A stretch of DNA of 64,000 nt from Micromonospora sp. WMMD1120 (GCF_029626235.1 NZ_JARUBO010000005.1:4932001-4996000), one strand, 5' to 3'. Positions 8,323 through 17,322 are shown, numbered from the stretch's first letter. The notes: generated by a model from the sequence alone, not told the origin. Numbers and translations are program-made.

Positions 8323-8918
8323 GATGCCGGGCTCATGCTCATCTCCGGCGTGGCGCTCGCGCCGGGCAGGGGCTGGCCGTGCCCGGGGGCGTAGCTCTCC
8401 TGAGCGCCGGTGAACGGCTTCGCCACGGCCCTGAACTGCTGGGACCTGCCGTCGGCGAAGGTCAACGTGAACGTCAGCTCGTCACCGGCCTGCACGGGCT
8501 TGGTCAGGTCCATCAGCATCAGGTGGTCGCCGCCGGGCTCCAACGCGTGCGTGCTCTTCGCCTTGATTACGATGCCGCCCTGCTTGGCCTGCATGACCAT
8601 CTTGCCGTCCTTCATGGTCATCTCGTGCAGCTCCATCGGCGACACCGACGTCGTGACACCCGTGACGATGACATCGGCGTCGCCGTCGTTGACGAGCGTC
8701 CCGAAGGCCGCCGTCATTCCCGTCTCGGCAGCCTTCACCCACGGGTCACGGACGCCGAGCACGCCCGCCGCGGCGCTCGCGGAGGCCGACGGGCTCGGCT
8801 GCGCCGCGGTTGACGGCTCGGACGAGCCGCAGCCGGCGACGCCGACCGTCAGGAGCGCGGCGATGGTGAGGATGCCGGCCGAGGCTCGGCGCGGTCCATG
8901 GGGACTGGCGGTGCGCAT
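8319..8918 (-). CDS. PCu(A)C copper chaperone, lipoprotein
   Basis: 199 residues, ATG preceded by GGAGGAAG. The lipobox is VGVAGC near residue 30, followed by a Ser/Ala/Pro linker. The PCu(A)C domain has the H-M(x)n-H-x-M copper motif split across MELHEMTM and the later ALEPGGDHLMLMDL. The tail is Met/His-bearing (PGHGQPL, PEMSMS). In the family these lipoproteins hold Cu(I) outside the membrane and deliver it to cytochrome oxidase or other cuproenzymes. Streptomyces ECuC is the nearest functional model. Second gene of the operon, coupled to the DyP peroxidase. Confidence 0.88.
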   Translation of the reverse strand: MRTASPHGPRRASAGILTIAALLTVGVAGCGSSEPSTAAQPSPSASASAAAGVLGVRDPWVKAAETGMTAAFGTLVNDGDADVIVTGVTTSVSPMELHEMTMKDGKMVMQAKQGGIVIKAKSTHALEPGGDHLMLMDLTKPVQAGDELTFTLTFADGRSQQFRAVAKPFTGAQESYAPGHGQPLPGASATPEMSMSPAS

Positions 8919-8986
8919 GTGTTCTTCCTCCGATTGTTGCTGCTGGAGGAAGAGTCGGGCGCGGTACGTCGAAAGTTCCGGACCGG

Positions 8987-11044
8987 TCAGGGCAGGTTGA
9001 TCGTGTACTCGGCGGTGTGCACCTGCCCGCCGACCTGGAAGTCGAAGAACGCGCGGTACCGGCCGGAACTCGGCGCGGTCAGCCAGAACTTGACCTGTCC
9101 GTCGACCAGCTCCGGTTCGGGGTGGACGTGCACGTACCCGAGGTCCCCCTCGCGGACGACGACGAGGTGCCCGTACGCGCCCAGGTAGCGTTCGAGCGCC
9201 GCCGACCCCGCCCCGCCGGCGCGGGTGACCTGGAAGTGCACCGGCGCCGTCACCGCCGCCGTGGGTGTGCCGATCATGGACACCTCGAACGGCCCCGCCG
9301 TCGCCGTCGTCTGCGCCGGAGGCAGTGGTGTCGGCGCGTACGCCCCGGGCACGTCGTGGTCGACGCCCAGGACGAGGGGCCGCGCGCTGCCGTCGTTGGC
9401 GGTGACGGAGAAGTCGGCGTAGACGCGGTAACCGCCGGGGCGGTTCAGCGTCAGGGGCACACTCCAGGTGCCGTCGGGCGCCATGGTCGGGTGCAGGTGC
9501 TGGTAGCCCCCCAGGTCGCGACCGACCACGATCAGGTGCAACGGCTTGTCGTGCACGACGGCGAAGCGGGTCGCCGGCTGTTTGTCGGTCCCGATGATGC
9601 GGAACCGGTAGTCCGTGCGTACTCCCTTGGGTTGGGACCGCTCCAGGGGTTGCAGCGTGTAGCCGCCGGCGCTGACCGTCGTGCCGGTTGCCAGGGTCTC
9701 GCCGGTGCCACCGTCGCCGGGGTGCGAGTGCGGCCCGGTGCCGGCGGGGTGTTGGTGCCCGTCGCCCGCGGACACCGCGCTTCCGGAGGCGGGCGGTCCG
9801 CCGGCCGACCGCGCGGTGCCGGCCGGGTCGGCGTCGTTCGTGCCGATGCGCGCCAGGCCGAAGCCGGCCAGCAGTGCGGCCACCAGCCCTCCGACGAGCA
9901 GCGCCAGGCGGGCGTTGCTGAGCCGCGGTCCCTCGGCGACGGTGTCGTCCCGCTGCGCCGGCGCGTCGACCGATGCCGGACGCGACTCGTCGGCCCCGGG
10001 GTCCAGGGTCTGTGTCGACCCGGTCGCCCGCACGGACTGCTGCCCGCTCGTGGCCGGCTGGGCCGGCGCGGCCGTCGTCGCCGTCGCGGGCGTCGCGGCG
10101 CTCTGTGCGCTGACGACCGGACGACCCGCACGTGCGGCCGGCACCGCGGTCTTCTTCTGCCGGCCGGCGGAGGCGGGCGTGCCGCCGCCGCGACCGCCAC
10201 GGCCGCCGCCCGCGCCGGCCTTGCCGCCGACGGGTCGCTTCCCGGACCGGCCCTGCGGGCCGCGTCGAGGGCTGGATGCCGTCAACGGACGGGTCCGCCG
10301 GGGCGAGCTGCCGGCGGGCGCGCGGTGGCGTCGCCACGCGAGGAACCCGACCGCCGCCGCTGCCAGCGCCGCCGCCAGGCCGGCCCAGAGCAGCGGGTTC
10401 GGCCCATCCTCGTCCTCCGACACGATGGGCAGGGGCACCGCCGTCACCGGCGTGGGCTCGACCGCCGCGACCGTGGGCGCGGACTGCTGGCCGGACGAGT
10501 GCTGCTCGATGGCGGCCAGGAGCTGCGGGTCCGGCTGGTTGGTCGGTGTGCTCCACCCCTGCGGCGCGGGCGTCGGCCGGCCGGTGTAGCGGAAGGTCGA
10601 GGTGCCCCGTACCGCGTCGCCGTCCGAGGCGACGGACAGATAACTCACCGAGTACTGGCCGGCCGCCGGGAGATGGGCGACGGTCACCACCGCCGGGAAG
10701 CCGGTGGTGTATTCCTTCGGTTCGAACTTCCCGTCCACCATGAAGTACTCCCGCACCGGCTTGTCCAGCGGCTTGGGCTCGCCGTACGCCCAGCCGTTGT
10801 CGACCCGGGCGCCGCCGGGAGCGGTGATGGTGAAGTACGCGTTCGGGGCCACCTTCTCGGTGAAGTAGAGCTGCACCGTCGTCAGCGGCTCGCGCACCGT
10901 GCCGCCGTCCGCCGGCGTGGACATCGCGAGGGTGCCGTGAGCCGCCGCCGGGGTGACCGTCGTGAGGAGAGCGACAGCGCAGGCGAGGACGAGCGCGAGG
11001 AGGCCCGAGAGCACTCGCACCGGAGCCGGGGGGAGACGACGCAT
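8987..11044 (-). CDS. large CopC-fusion membrane protein with His-rich C-terminal domain
   Basis: 685 residues. A signal peptide ends at AAAHGTL, giving a CopC-like mature His. The CopC domain runs to about residue 152 (VQLYFTEKVAP, YSVSYLSVASDGDAV). One TM follows near 215-237. A basic Ala/Pro/Arg/Gly low-complexity stretch (about 240-370) must then be cytoplasmic. A second TM lies near 376-398. The extracellular part begins with a His-rich linker (DGHQHPAG, GPHSHPGDGG) and ends in a beta-rich domain (450-685) with HLIVVGRDLGGYQHLHP and GYVHVHPEPE. CopC and the YHLH-type C-terminal domain are usually separate proteins, so the join is unusual. First gene of the copper operon, separated by 68 bp from the chaperone gene. 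Confidence 0.8.
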   Translation of the reverse strand: MRRLPPAPVRVLSGLLALVLACAVALLTTVTPAAAHGTLAMSTPADGGTVREPLTTVQLYFTEKVAPNAYFTITAPGGARVDNGWAYGEPKPLDKPVREYFMVDGKFEPKEYTTGFPAVVTVAHLPAAGQYSVSYLSVASDGDAVRGTSTFRYTGRPTPAPQGWSTPTNQPDPQLLAAIEQHSSGQQSAPTVAAVEPTPVTAVPLPIVSEDEDGPNPLLWAGLAAALAAAAVGFLAWRRHRAPAGSSPRRTRPLTASSPRRGPQGRSGKRPVGGKAGAGGGRGGRGGGTPASAGRQKKTAVPAARAGRPVVSAQSAATPATATTAAPAQPATSGQQSVRATGSTQTLDPGADESRPASVDAPAQRDDTVAEGPRLSNARLALLVGGLVAALLAGFGLARIGTNDADPAGTARSAGGPPASGSAVSAGDGHQHPAGTGPHSHPGDGGTGETLATGTTVSAGGYTLQPLERSQPKGVRTDYRFRIIGTDKQPATRFAVVHDKPLHLIVVGRDLGGYQHLHPTMAPDGTWSVPLTLNRPGGYRVYADFSVTANDGSARPLVLGVDHDVPGAYAPTPLPPAQTTATAGPFEVSMIGTPTAAVTAPVHFQVTRAGGAGSAALERYLGAYGHLVVVREGDLGYVHVHPEPELVDGQVKFWLTAPSSGRYRAFFDFQVGGQVHTAEYTINLP

Positions 11045-11191
11045 CTGAATATCCTCACCAAGGCGAGGCTTTTTTCAAAGAGGCAACCTGCTTTTTACCA
11101 AGATGACCGAAGTTGGCGGCGGGCCGGCGCAATGGTCGTGCCATCGCCGGGCCGGCGGCGACCGGGTGGGACCGCCGCCGGCGGGCGTGCG

Positions 11192-12277
11192 TCAGAGCCG
11201 GGAGGTGAAGGTGGCCAGGAACCGGTGCGGCGTTGGCGTGCCGGTGTTGTCGAAGCAGATGATGTCGACGTCGACGTTCGTGGCGTACGTCCAGGGTTGG
11301 GTGAGGTGGCAGTAGGTGTTGCCAGCGCCCTGCGCCACCACCTGGGCGTGGGTCTCCTTGACACCGATCTGCGGGAAGGTCGCCAGGTAACGGCCGGACG
11401 GGGCCAGCGGCGCGACGGTGTTCACACCGACACCGAGCACCGAGTTGTCGTTCGTCGGTCCGCCGACCGCCGTGCCGAGGTAGCCGAAGTACGTCGGCGG
11501 GCCGAGCGAGCCGATCACCGGCCGCCGGCGGTGGTAGGAGAGGACGAAGTCGGTGTTGACGAACGCGCCGGCCTGGTCGTAGCAGAAGACGTACACCTGG
11601 ATGTCGCTGCCGACCGCGCCCCACGAGTAGACCTTGCACCGGCGGGGTCCGGCGTTGGGCTGTACGGCGGTGACCTGGACGTTGCCGGCGAGCACCCCGG
11701 CCAGTCCCACCCCGGGCACCCGCACCAGGTACTGCCCGACCCCCACCGGCCCGGCCGTGTTCACCACGCCCGTCGAGTTGTACGACTGCGCCACGGCGCC
11801 GCTGACCCACTGCAGGTAGGCGTGGGAGGTGCCGGCCGGCAGCACCCCGGAGCTGGTCGTCCAGAGCACTGTGAACGGGGTGTCGTCGCGGGTGCCACCG
11901 GGCTTGTGGCACTGCACGTCGACGATCTCGTCGGCGCCGGACTGGAACCAGCGCACCACCTCGCAGTAGTGCCCGGTCCGGTTCACCGGTGTCACGTGCG
12001 GCACGCCCCGCGAGCTGGCCCCGACCTGGGGGAAGCGCACCTGGAACCGGCCCGGCGCGAGCTTGATGCCGTCGGCCCAGGCGGCCGGGAACGCGGTCTT
12101 CCAGCTACCCCACTGGCGGGTGGTGTCCAGCACGGTCCAGGCCGTGACGGTGGGGTCCTTGACGTACGCGAAGCCCCAGCGGTCGGCGGTGGCCGCCGCT
12201 GCCGGCGCCGGTGGCACGAGCGCGCCGGCGGCCAGGACGGCGGCGAGCGCCGCCGTCACGAACGATCGAAGACGCAT
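11192..12277 (-). CDS. secreted protein with internal repeats, function unknown
   Basis: 361 residues. The start is ATG 12277 behind GGAGGAACAC; the longer frame lacks a signal. A Sec signal (AALAAVLAAGALVPPAPAAAA) precedes about four repeats of roughly 80 residues. Each has a core of the type F-P-x-V/I-G, then a Cys in a beta-strand (YCEVVRW, RCKVYSW, YCHLTQPW), and a closing segment such as VDVQCHKPG, IQVYVFCYD or VDIICFDNTG. Paired cysteines suggest disulphides in each repeat. I do not recognise a named domain. It is monocistronic and lies between the copper operon and a divergent hypothetical gene. Confidence 0.75.
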   Translation of the reverse strand: MRLRSFVTAALAAVLAAGALVPPAPAAAATADRWGFAYVKDPTVTAWTVLDTTRQWGSWKTAFPAAWADGIKLAPGRFQVRFPQVGASSRGVPHVTPVNRTGHYCEVVRWFQSGADEIVDVQCHKPGGTRDDTPFTVLWTTSSGVLPAGTSHAYLQWVSGAVAQSYNSTGVVNTAGPVGVGQYLVRVPGVGLAGVLAGNVQVTAVQPNAGPRRCKVYSWGAVGSDIQVYVFCYDQAGAFVNTDFVLSYHRRRPVIGSLGPPTYFGYLGTAVGGPTNDNSVLGVGVNTVAPLAPSGRYLATFPQIGVKETHAQVVAQGAGNTYCHLTQPWTYATNVDVDIICFDNTGTPTPHRFLATFTSRL

Positions 12278-12447
12278 GTGTTCCTCCGTTCGACGGGAAC
12301 ATGTCGGGGAGGAGTGTGCTGGCGGTGATGGCATGCTCACAGTCGGCAACATCACCGACGGCTGTCGGGTGTCCGCCACCGCGCCACAGTGGATCAGGTG
12401 CCGCGTAGAGTCGCCCCAGCGGCGTACCGGTCAGCAGGGAAGTTCTC

Positions 12448-13140
12448 GTGCACGTGCTCGACGATTCCGACGGTTTGTCACCGAGGGCGCAGGCGTTCCT
12501 CCGTCGCGCCGGCACCCGGGAGCCCCAGCAGCCACCGCCGCCGACCGAGCTGCTGCGCGTAACCGACCAGCACGGACGGGTGATCGCGGCACCGCCCGAG
12601 GTGATCGTCCGCAGGGAGGGCTTCACCGCCCGCTTCGGCGGTCTGCGCTACGACGTCCGCCGCAGCGTCCGGATCGGCGACGACCGCCTGGACATCCACC
12701 GCCGCTGGCAGTTCGACCTGCTGGACACCGTCCGGGCCGAGCGCGGCGGATGGTCCTTCGCCTGGTACGGCGAGCGGGTGTCCTCACCCGTGTCGTACCT
12801 CGTGCACACCGACGGCCGGTTCGGGGTGAGCGACGGCGGCTCCTTCCTGGACGTCTGTCCCTCGATCGCGCACCTGATCGAGGGGCACGCCCTCCTGGAC
12901 GAGCTGTCCGACTGGGAGCCGGTCGCACCCAGCTCGTTGGAGGCGTGGGTCCCGACCGACATCCCCAGCGGGTATCTCGGCGAGCTGGTGGCCGCGCTAC
13001 CGCTGGTGACGGAGGCGTCGGGGCCGTTTCAGCGGTGGTGGCGCTCCGACGAACTCGCCGTCTGCCTCTTCCGGGGGTGGACCGGCCGTCGACCGCGCCC
13101 CACCGGCGTCATGATCTGGAGCCGGAACGGCCGGATCTGA
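12448..13140 (+). CDS. hypothetical cytoplasmic protein, possibly SUKH/SMI1-like
   Basis: 230 residues from GTG with AGGGA 8 nt upstream. No signal or TM segment. The N-terminal third is Pro/Arg-rich, followed by an alternating beta pattern (LRYDVRRSVRI, RWQFDLLDTV, GGWSFAWYGERV). The acidic helical segment SFLDVCPSIAHLIEGHALLD resembles the ligand-facing part of SMI1/KNR4 (SUKH) immunity-type proteins. That resemblance is weak, and there is no toxin gene beside it. Function not assigned. Confidence 0.65.
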   Translation: MHVLDDSDGLSPRAQAFLRRAGTREPQQPPPPTELLRVTDQHGRVIAAPPEVIVRREGFTARFGGLRYDVRRSVRIGDDRLDIHRRWQFDLLDTVRAERGGWSFAWYGERVSSPVSYLVHTDGRFGVSDGGSFLDVCPSIAHLIEGHALLDELSDWEPVAPSSLEAWVPTDIPSGYLGELVAALPLVTEASGPFQRWWRSDELAVCLFRGWTGRRPRPTGVMIWSRNGRI

Positions 13141-13155
13141 CGCCACCCCGGATGG

Positions 13156-14031
13156 TCAGCGGCCGTCCAGCACCTCCCGCAACCGCGCGGCGAACTCCTC
13201 GGGTTTGCCCGCGTAGCCGAACTCGCCGCCCATGAAGCCGCCGTGGTGGCTGGGGAACACGGTGGCCTCCTGGCCGAGCAGCGCCGCGGTGCCCAGGGCG
13301 GTGCGCGCGGTGTACGTGCCCGCCGACTCCTCGCCGACAGCGATCACGATCCGGGTCGGTGCCGCGGTGAGCAGGTCCGCGTCGGGCCGGTAGTCGCTGA
13401 TCGCCCACGAGTTCTTCGACAGCAGTGGGTCGTCCCGCCTGCCGTCGTCCTCGGTCGGCATGCCGAACATCGCCGGGTCCGACGCGGGTTGGGCGAAGTA
13501 GGCGTCGGTGAACTCGCCCTGCCACGACGTCATCGCGATGAACGCGGCCATCCCCGCGCCCGCGCCCTTCGCCTGGTACGCGTCGTAGAACCCGGCCCGG
13601 GCGCGCTCGGCGGCGGTGGCGTCGGGCAGCACGGCGTTGATCGGCGGTTCGTGCGCGACCAGCGTCACGACGTCGTCGGGGTGCGTGGCGACCAGTTCGA
13701 GTCCGGTCACCGCGCCGCCGCTGCTGGCGAAGACGTCGACCGGGCCCGCGCCGAGCGCCTCGATGAGCAGGTGCAGGTCCGCCGCCTGCTGCTGCGGCGT
13801 GTGGTCGGTCCGGCCGTCCGTCCGCACGCTGCGGCCGAGGCCACGCGGGTCGTAGGTGACGACGGTACGGTCGGTGAAGTGCGGGGCGAGCGCGGTGAAG
13901 CCCTCCGCCGTCATCGGCTGACCGATCATCAGCAACGCCGGTCGACCGTCGGCCGGGGGCAGCGGCCCGCGCACGTCGTAGACCAGGTCGACGCCGGGTA
14001 GGGCAAGGGTCTCTGTCCGGATGTCCGTCAT
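13156..14031 (-). CDS. alpha/beta hydrolase
   Basis: About 291 residues from ATG 14031. Alpha/beta-hydrolase fold: the oxyanion region PALLMIGQPM, the strand VVTYDPRGLGRS, and the nucleophile elbow DVFASSGGAV (serine in a variant of G-x-S-x-G). The acid lies in the RIVIAVGEES strand region and the catalytic His in FPSHHGGF near the C-terminus. Soluble; substrate unknown. It starts 10 bp after the end of the DUF3800-like gene on the same strand, so the two may be co-transcribed, but no Shine-Dalgarno sequence is evident. Confidence 0.85.
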   Translation of the reverse strand: MTDIRTETLALPGVDLVYDVRGPLPPADGRPALLMIGQPMTAEGFTALAPHFTDRTVVTYDPRGLGRSVRTDGRTDHTPQQQAADLHLLIEALGAGPVDVFASSGGAVTGLELVATHPDDVVTLVAHEPPINAVLPDATAAERARAGFYDAYQAKGAGAGMAAFIAMTSWQGEFTDAYFAQPASDPAMFGMPTEDDGRRDDPLLSKNSWAISDYRPDADLLTAAPTRIVIAVGEESAGTYTARTALGTAALLGQEATVFPSHHGGFMGGEFGYAGKPEEFAARLREVLDGR

Positions 14032-14041
14032 GGCGACGAGA

Positions 14042-15064
14042 CTACGGCCGGCCGAGCCCCGATCGGCGCACGTCACGCCCCGCCACCGGGGGCGGCGGCT
14101 GCCGTAACGCGTCGTCGATGATCTCCGGCAGCCGTCGGGCGACCCCGGCGAGGAGATCCGCGACCTGCACCCGCGGGTCGTCGCGGGAGTCGACCATGAC
14201 CAGGCCCGCCAGCGGCGACACGCCGCTCGGCAGTGCTCCGACCGGTGTGGCGTCCGGACCGCTTGCCAACGTCCGCCGCAGGCGGGTCAGCCGGTCGGCG
14301 GTCAGCGCGCTCTGCTCGTCGTGGGTCACCAACACCTGCCGCCGGCCGTCGCTCCAGGCCAGGACCGTCTCCGCGAGCGCCGGCAGCAGTGGCTCCAGCG
14401 GTGGGGGGATCGACCGGTCGTCGTCGTCGAGTCGGGCCACCACGGCACGCACCCGGTTCGGGTCGAGCCCGTCGAGGACGTCGTCGGCCGGGCGGCCGAG
14501 CCGGTGCCGTCGCAGCACGTCGCGGGCCTCGAAGAACCGCCGTACCGTCTGCTGCGCCGGAAGCCGGTGCTTCATGCGTACGAGGTCGACGAACGCCGCC
14601 AGGAACGCGGTCCAGTCCGCACCGGCCGAGCGTCCCGCCGCGTGCAGGGCGAGCGCGGCCGGACGGTGCTCGTCGGCCAGCCGGGTGCCGGCCGCGTACG
14701 ACGGCTCGACGAGGAGGAGGTCCACGACCCGGGTGACGAGGAAGAACTCCTTGTCGATCAGGTGCACGTGCGCGCGGCCCGTCAGCGCAGCCCGAAACCA
14801 CTCCAGGGCCTCGGCGGCCCCGGACCGGCGCAGGAACTGCCCGGACTTCACCTCGTGTGGCGCGAACCGGAACCCGGACCGCAGCGCGGTGATGACGGCG
14901 ACGGCCTCGTCGACGGACAGGTCGACGCTCGCGTGCGTGATCACCGGTGCGGACGAGCGCAGCAGGTTGGTGCCCGAGAAACCCGACTCGTCGCAGGCGA
15001 TCTCCACGACCGGACCCACCACCGCGCCGCGTGGCGGCAGCCCACCCTGAAGGGGAGTCCTCAC
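14042..15064 (-). CDS. DUF3800-like protein, RNase H-fold candidate
   Basis: About 340 residues; the start is uncertain (GTG 15064, or GTG 15022 closer to the conserved core). It opens with EIACDESG, the acidic first strand typical of DUF3800. HEVKSGQF is the second conserved block. It closes with VDSRDDPRVQVADLLAGVARR, where the D-x-x-x-x-x-Q-x-A-D-L motif gives the last metal-binding acid. The middle is helical and Arg-rich. DUF3800 proteins are presumed metal-dependent nucleases of the RNase H superfamily, sometimes in defence or mobile contexts; no such neighbours are seen here. Fairly confident of the family, not of the function. Confidence 0.7.
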   Translation of the reverse strand: MRTPLQGGLPPRGAVVGPVVEIACDESGFSGTNLLRSSAPVITHASVDLSVDEAVAVITALRSGFRFAPHEVKSGQFLRRSGAAEALEWFRAALTGRAHVHLIDKEFFLVTRVVDLLLVEPSYAAGTRLADEHRPAALALHAAGRSAGADWTAFLAAFVDLVRMKHRLPAQQTVRRFFEARDVLRRHRLGRPADDVLDGLDPNRVRAVVARLDDDDRSIPPPLEPLLPALAETVLAWSDGRRQVLVTHDEQSALTADRLTRLRRTLASGPDATPVGALPSGVSPLAGLVMVDSRDDPRVQVADLLAGVARRLPEIIDDALRQPPPPVAGRDVRRSGLGRP

Positions 15065-15403
15065 CTCCCGGCACCCGCCATGTCGACCATGGTCACCCGC
15101 CGACCCGGCCGGAACAAGCCGATTGTGGGCGTGGCCCGGCGGTCTCACCTGTTGTGGGATAGGTCACAGCTCTCCGGGACGTCTGCCGGTGACCGATCCA
15201 CCTAGAGTCATGACCCGATTTCAAAATTGGAAACCAGCAAGGACCACGGGGGCCCTTGTGGACGGAGCACGATGATCACTCCCGGTCGCCGGAGGCGGCT
15301 CGGGGGCGGTGCTGTGGTGTGACGGGTCCTGACCCGATTCGGCCGCCAGGATCACGTCCGCGCACTCCTCTCCGCCCTCGCGTCCGGATGAGAAGGGGTC
15401 GCA

Positions 15404-17218
15404 TTGCCATCGTTCACCTCTCGGCGCGCCGCACGAGGCGCCGGCCTGGTCGTTGCCGTCGTGGCTGCGGGGCTGCTCAACGCCATGCCATCCCAGGCGG
15501 TCAGCTCGGGGACCGTCGTCACTGACGGCTCCTTCGACTTCGCGGCGAAGATAGAGATCGGCAACGGCCTGCGCGGTTGCAGCGGGGCCCTGGTCAACCC
15601 GTACTGGGCGCTCACCGCGAAGAGCTGCTTCAGCGTCGACGGCCAGCCGGTCGTCGCAGGCCCGCCGTCCACGCCGGCCACCGTCGTCGTCGGGCGTCCC
15701 AACCTGACCACCGCGACCGGCGCGGTCCGCTCCGTGGTGCGGTTGGTCCCGCATCCCGACCGGGACGTGGTCCTGGTGCGGCTCTCCGACCGCGTGGCGG
15801 CGGCCCCGGTGCCGCTGGCAACCGGCGCTCCGAGCGTCGGCGAGCAGTTGGCGGTCGCCGGCTTCGGGCGTACCGCCACCGAATGGGTGCCGGACCAACT
15901 GCACGTGGGCACCTTCTCGGTGCAGTCCGTGGAGAGCGCCACCATCGGCATCGCCGGGCTGGATCAGGCCACCGTCTGTCGCGGCGACCTGGGTGGTCCG
16001 GCTGTGCGGCTGGTCAGCGGCCGGCCCCAGTTGGTCGCCCTGCACCGTAGCTCCTGGCAGGGGGGCTGCCTGGGCGAGACCGAGACCCGCCGGGACGCGG
16101 TGGAGACCCGGGTGGACGATCTCGGCGCCTGGCTCGGCGCCAACGCTCCGTTGCCGGCGGACGACCGCAAGACCGACGTCAACGGCGACGGCCGGGACGA
16201 CGCGGTGATGCTCTACCGCTACAACGACGGTGCGATCGAGTTGTTCACGTCGTTGGCTGACGCCGCCGGCGGGTTCGCGGCGTACGACGGCAGCTACAAG
16301 ATCCCCGGGGGCTCGTGGGGTTGGGATTCGTTCAAGACGATCGCCGGTGACTTCAACGGTGACGGGCATGCGGATCTCGCCGCCATGTATTACCAGAGCA
16401 ACGACACGATCACCATGAACACGGCGCTCGGCAATGCCGACGGCGGGTTCGGCGCCTTCACCGGGAGCCTGACCATCCCGGCCAGCCAGGGTCGGAAGTG
16501 GGACTCGATTCGCCTGTTCAGTGGTGACTTCAACGGTGACGGTCGTACCGACGCCGTAATGGTCTACAAGAAGGACGACACCTCGATCGAGTTCCTGACG
16601 TCGCTGGCCAACGCCGCTGGCGGGTTCGGGGCGTTCACCCTCAGTTACACGATCCCGGCGAAGTCGTGGGGCTGGGACTCGTTCAAGATGATCACCGGCG
16701 ACTTCAACGGTGACGGTCGCTCGGATCTTGCCGCCATGTATTACCACAGCAACAACACGATCTCCATGAACACGGCTCTCGCGAACGCCAACGGAGGGTT
16801 CGGCGGGTTCACCGGGAGCCTGACCATTCCCGCCGGCCGGAAGTGGGATTCGATCCGGCTGCTCGGTGGTGACTACAACGGTGACGGCCGCGCTGACGCC
16901 GCGATGGTCTACAAGAACGACGACACCTCCATCGACCTGCTCACGTCGCTGGGTAACGCCGCCGGCGGGTTCGGGGCGTTCACGGCCAGCTACACGATCC
17001 CGGTGCGGTCGTGGGTCTGGGACTCGTTCAAGACGATCACCGGCGACTACAACGGTGACGGGCGCTCCGACCTCGCCGCGATGTACTACCAGAGCGACGG
17101 CTCCATCACCATGCACACCGCCACGGCGAACGCGAGCGGCGGGTTCGGCCCCTTCACCGGAAGCCTGACGGTGCCGAAGACCGCCGGCTGGAAGTGGGAT
17201 TCGATCCGTCTCTTCTGA
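15404..17218 (+). CDS. secreted trypsin-fold pseudoprotease with FG-GAP repeats
   Basis: 604 residues from TTG 15404 with AAGGGG 6 nt upstream, and a Sec signal. Residues 35-245 are an S1 trypsin fold, but the His site reads ALTAKSCF where TAAHC is expected and the Ser site reads CRGDLGGP instead of GDSGGP. Only the Asp strand (RDVVLVRL) is kept, so proteolysis is unlikely. Residues 255-604 are six FG-GAP/VCBS-type units in alternating A/B pairs, each with a D-F/Y-N-G-D-G calcium loop (GDFNGDGHADLAAMYY and similar). Likely an extracellular binding or adhesion protein. A terminator follows at 17288. Confidence 0.85.
   Translation: MPSFTSRRAARGAGLVVAVVAAGLLNAMPSQAVSSGTVVTDGSFDFAAKIEIGNGLRGCSGALVNPYWALTAKSCFSVDGQPVVAGPPSTPATVVVGRPNLTTATGAVRSVVRLVPHPDRDVVLVRLSDRVAAAPVPLATGAPSVGEQLAVAGFGRTATEWVPDQLHVGTFSVQSVESATIGIAGLDQATVCRGDLGGPAVRLVSGRPQLVALHRSSWQGGCLGETETRRDAVETRVDDLGAWLGANAPLPADDRKTDVNGDGRDDAVMLYRYNDGAIELFTSLADAAGGFAAYDGSYKIPGGSWGWDSFKTIAGDFNGDGHADLAAMYYQSNDTITMNTALGNADGGFGAFTGSLTIPASQGRKWDSIRLFSGDFNGDGRTDAVMVYKKDDTSIEFLTSLANAAGGFGAFTLSYTIPAKSWGWDSFKMITGDFNGDGRSDLAAMYYHSNNTISMNTALANANGGFGGFTGSLTIPAGRKWDSIRLLGGDYNGDGRADAAMVYKNDDTSIDLLTSLGNAAGGFGAFTASYTIPVRSWVWDSFKTITGDYNGDGRSDLAAMYYQSDGSITMHTATANASGGFGPFTGSLTVPKTAGWKWDSIRLF
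16165..17216 (+). repeat. tandem FG-GAP coding repeats, about 330-bp double units
   Basis: Three near-copies of an A+B double unit lie inside the coding sequence. Repeated DNA includes the run encoding WGWDSFKTI (about 16318, 16669, 17017) and the run encoding GGFGAFT. Similarity is clear at both DNA and protein level, pointing to recent duplication or gene conversion. Confidence 0.8.
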
Positions 17219-17287
17219 CCGGTCCTGCCAGCGGCCGAGCCAGGACGGCTCGTCGACACGCCGCCACAGCCAGCAGTAGGCGCCACC

Positions 17288-17322
17288 TGATGGGCCTCCG
17301 TCGAGCGGACGGGGGCCCATCA
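17288..17322 (+). terminator. terminator of the pseudoprotease gene
   Basis: 15-bp stem TGATGGGCCTCCGTC / GACGGGGGCCCATCA (one G-T wobble) with a GAGCG loop, 70 bp after the stop codon. Confidence 0.7.

Noticed and set aside
11045..11120. AT-rich stretch as an iron or copper operator before the CopC-fusion gene
   Set aside because: T-runs and AGGTTGCCT resemble part of an iron box, but no palindrome of adequate length is present.
9017..12328. 1103-codon open frame on the plus strand
   Set aside because: It runs antisense through the CopC-fusion gene and the secreted repeat protein. Its composition is Arg/Gly/Ala shadow sequence without motifs. Long antisense frames are expected at this GC bias.
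12448..13140. SUKH immunity gene of a polymorphic toxin system
   Set aside because: Similarity is limited to one segment, and no toxin or secretion gene flanks it.
14042..15064. DUF3800-like gene as part of a defence island
   Set aside because: Neighbours are a hydrolase and a secreted pseudoprotease. No restriction, helicase, toxin or integrase gene is nearby.
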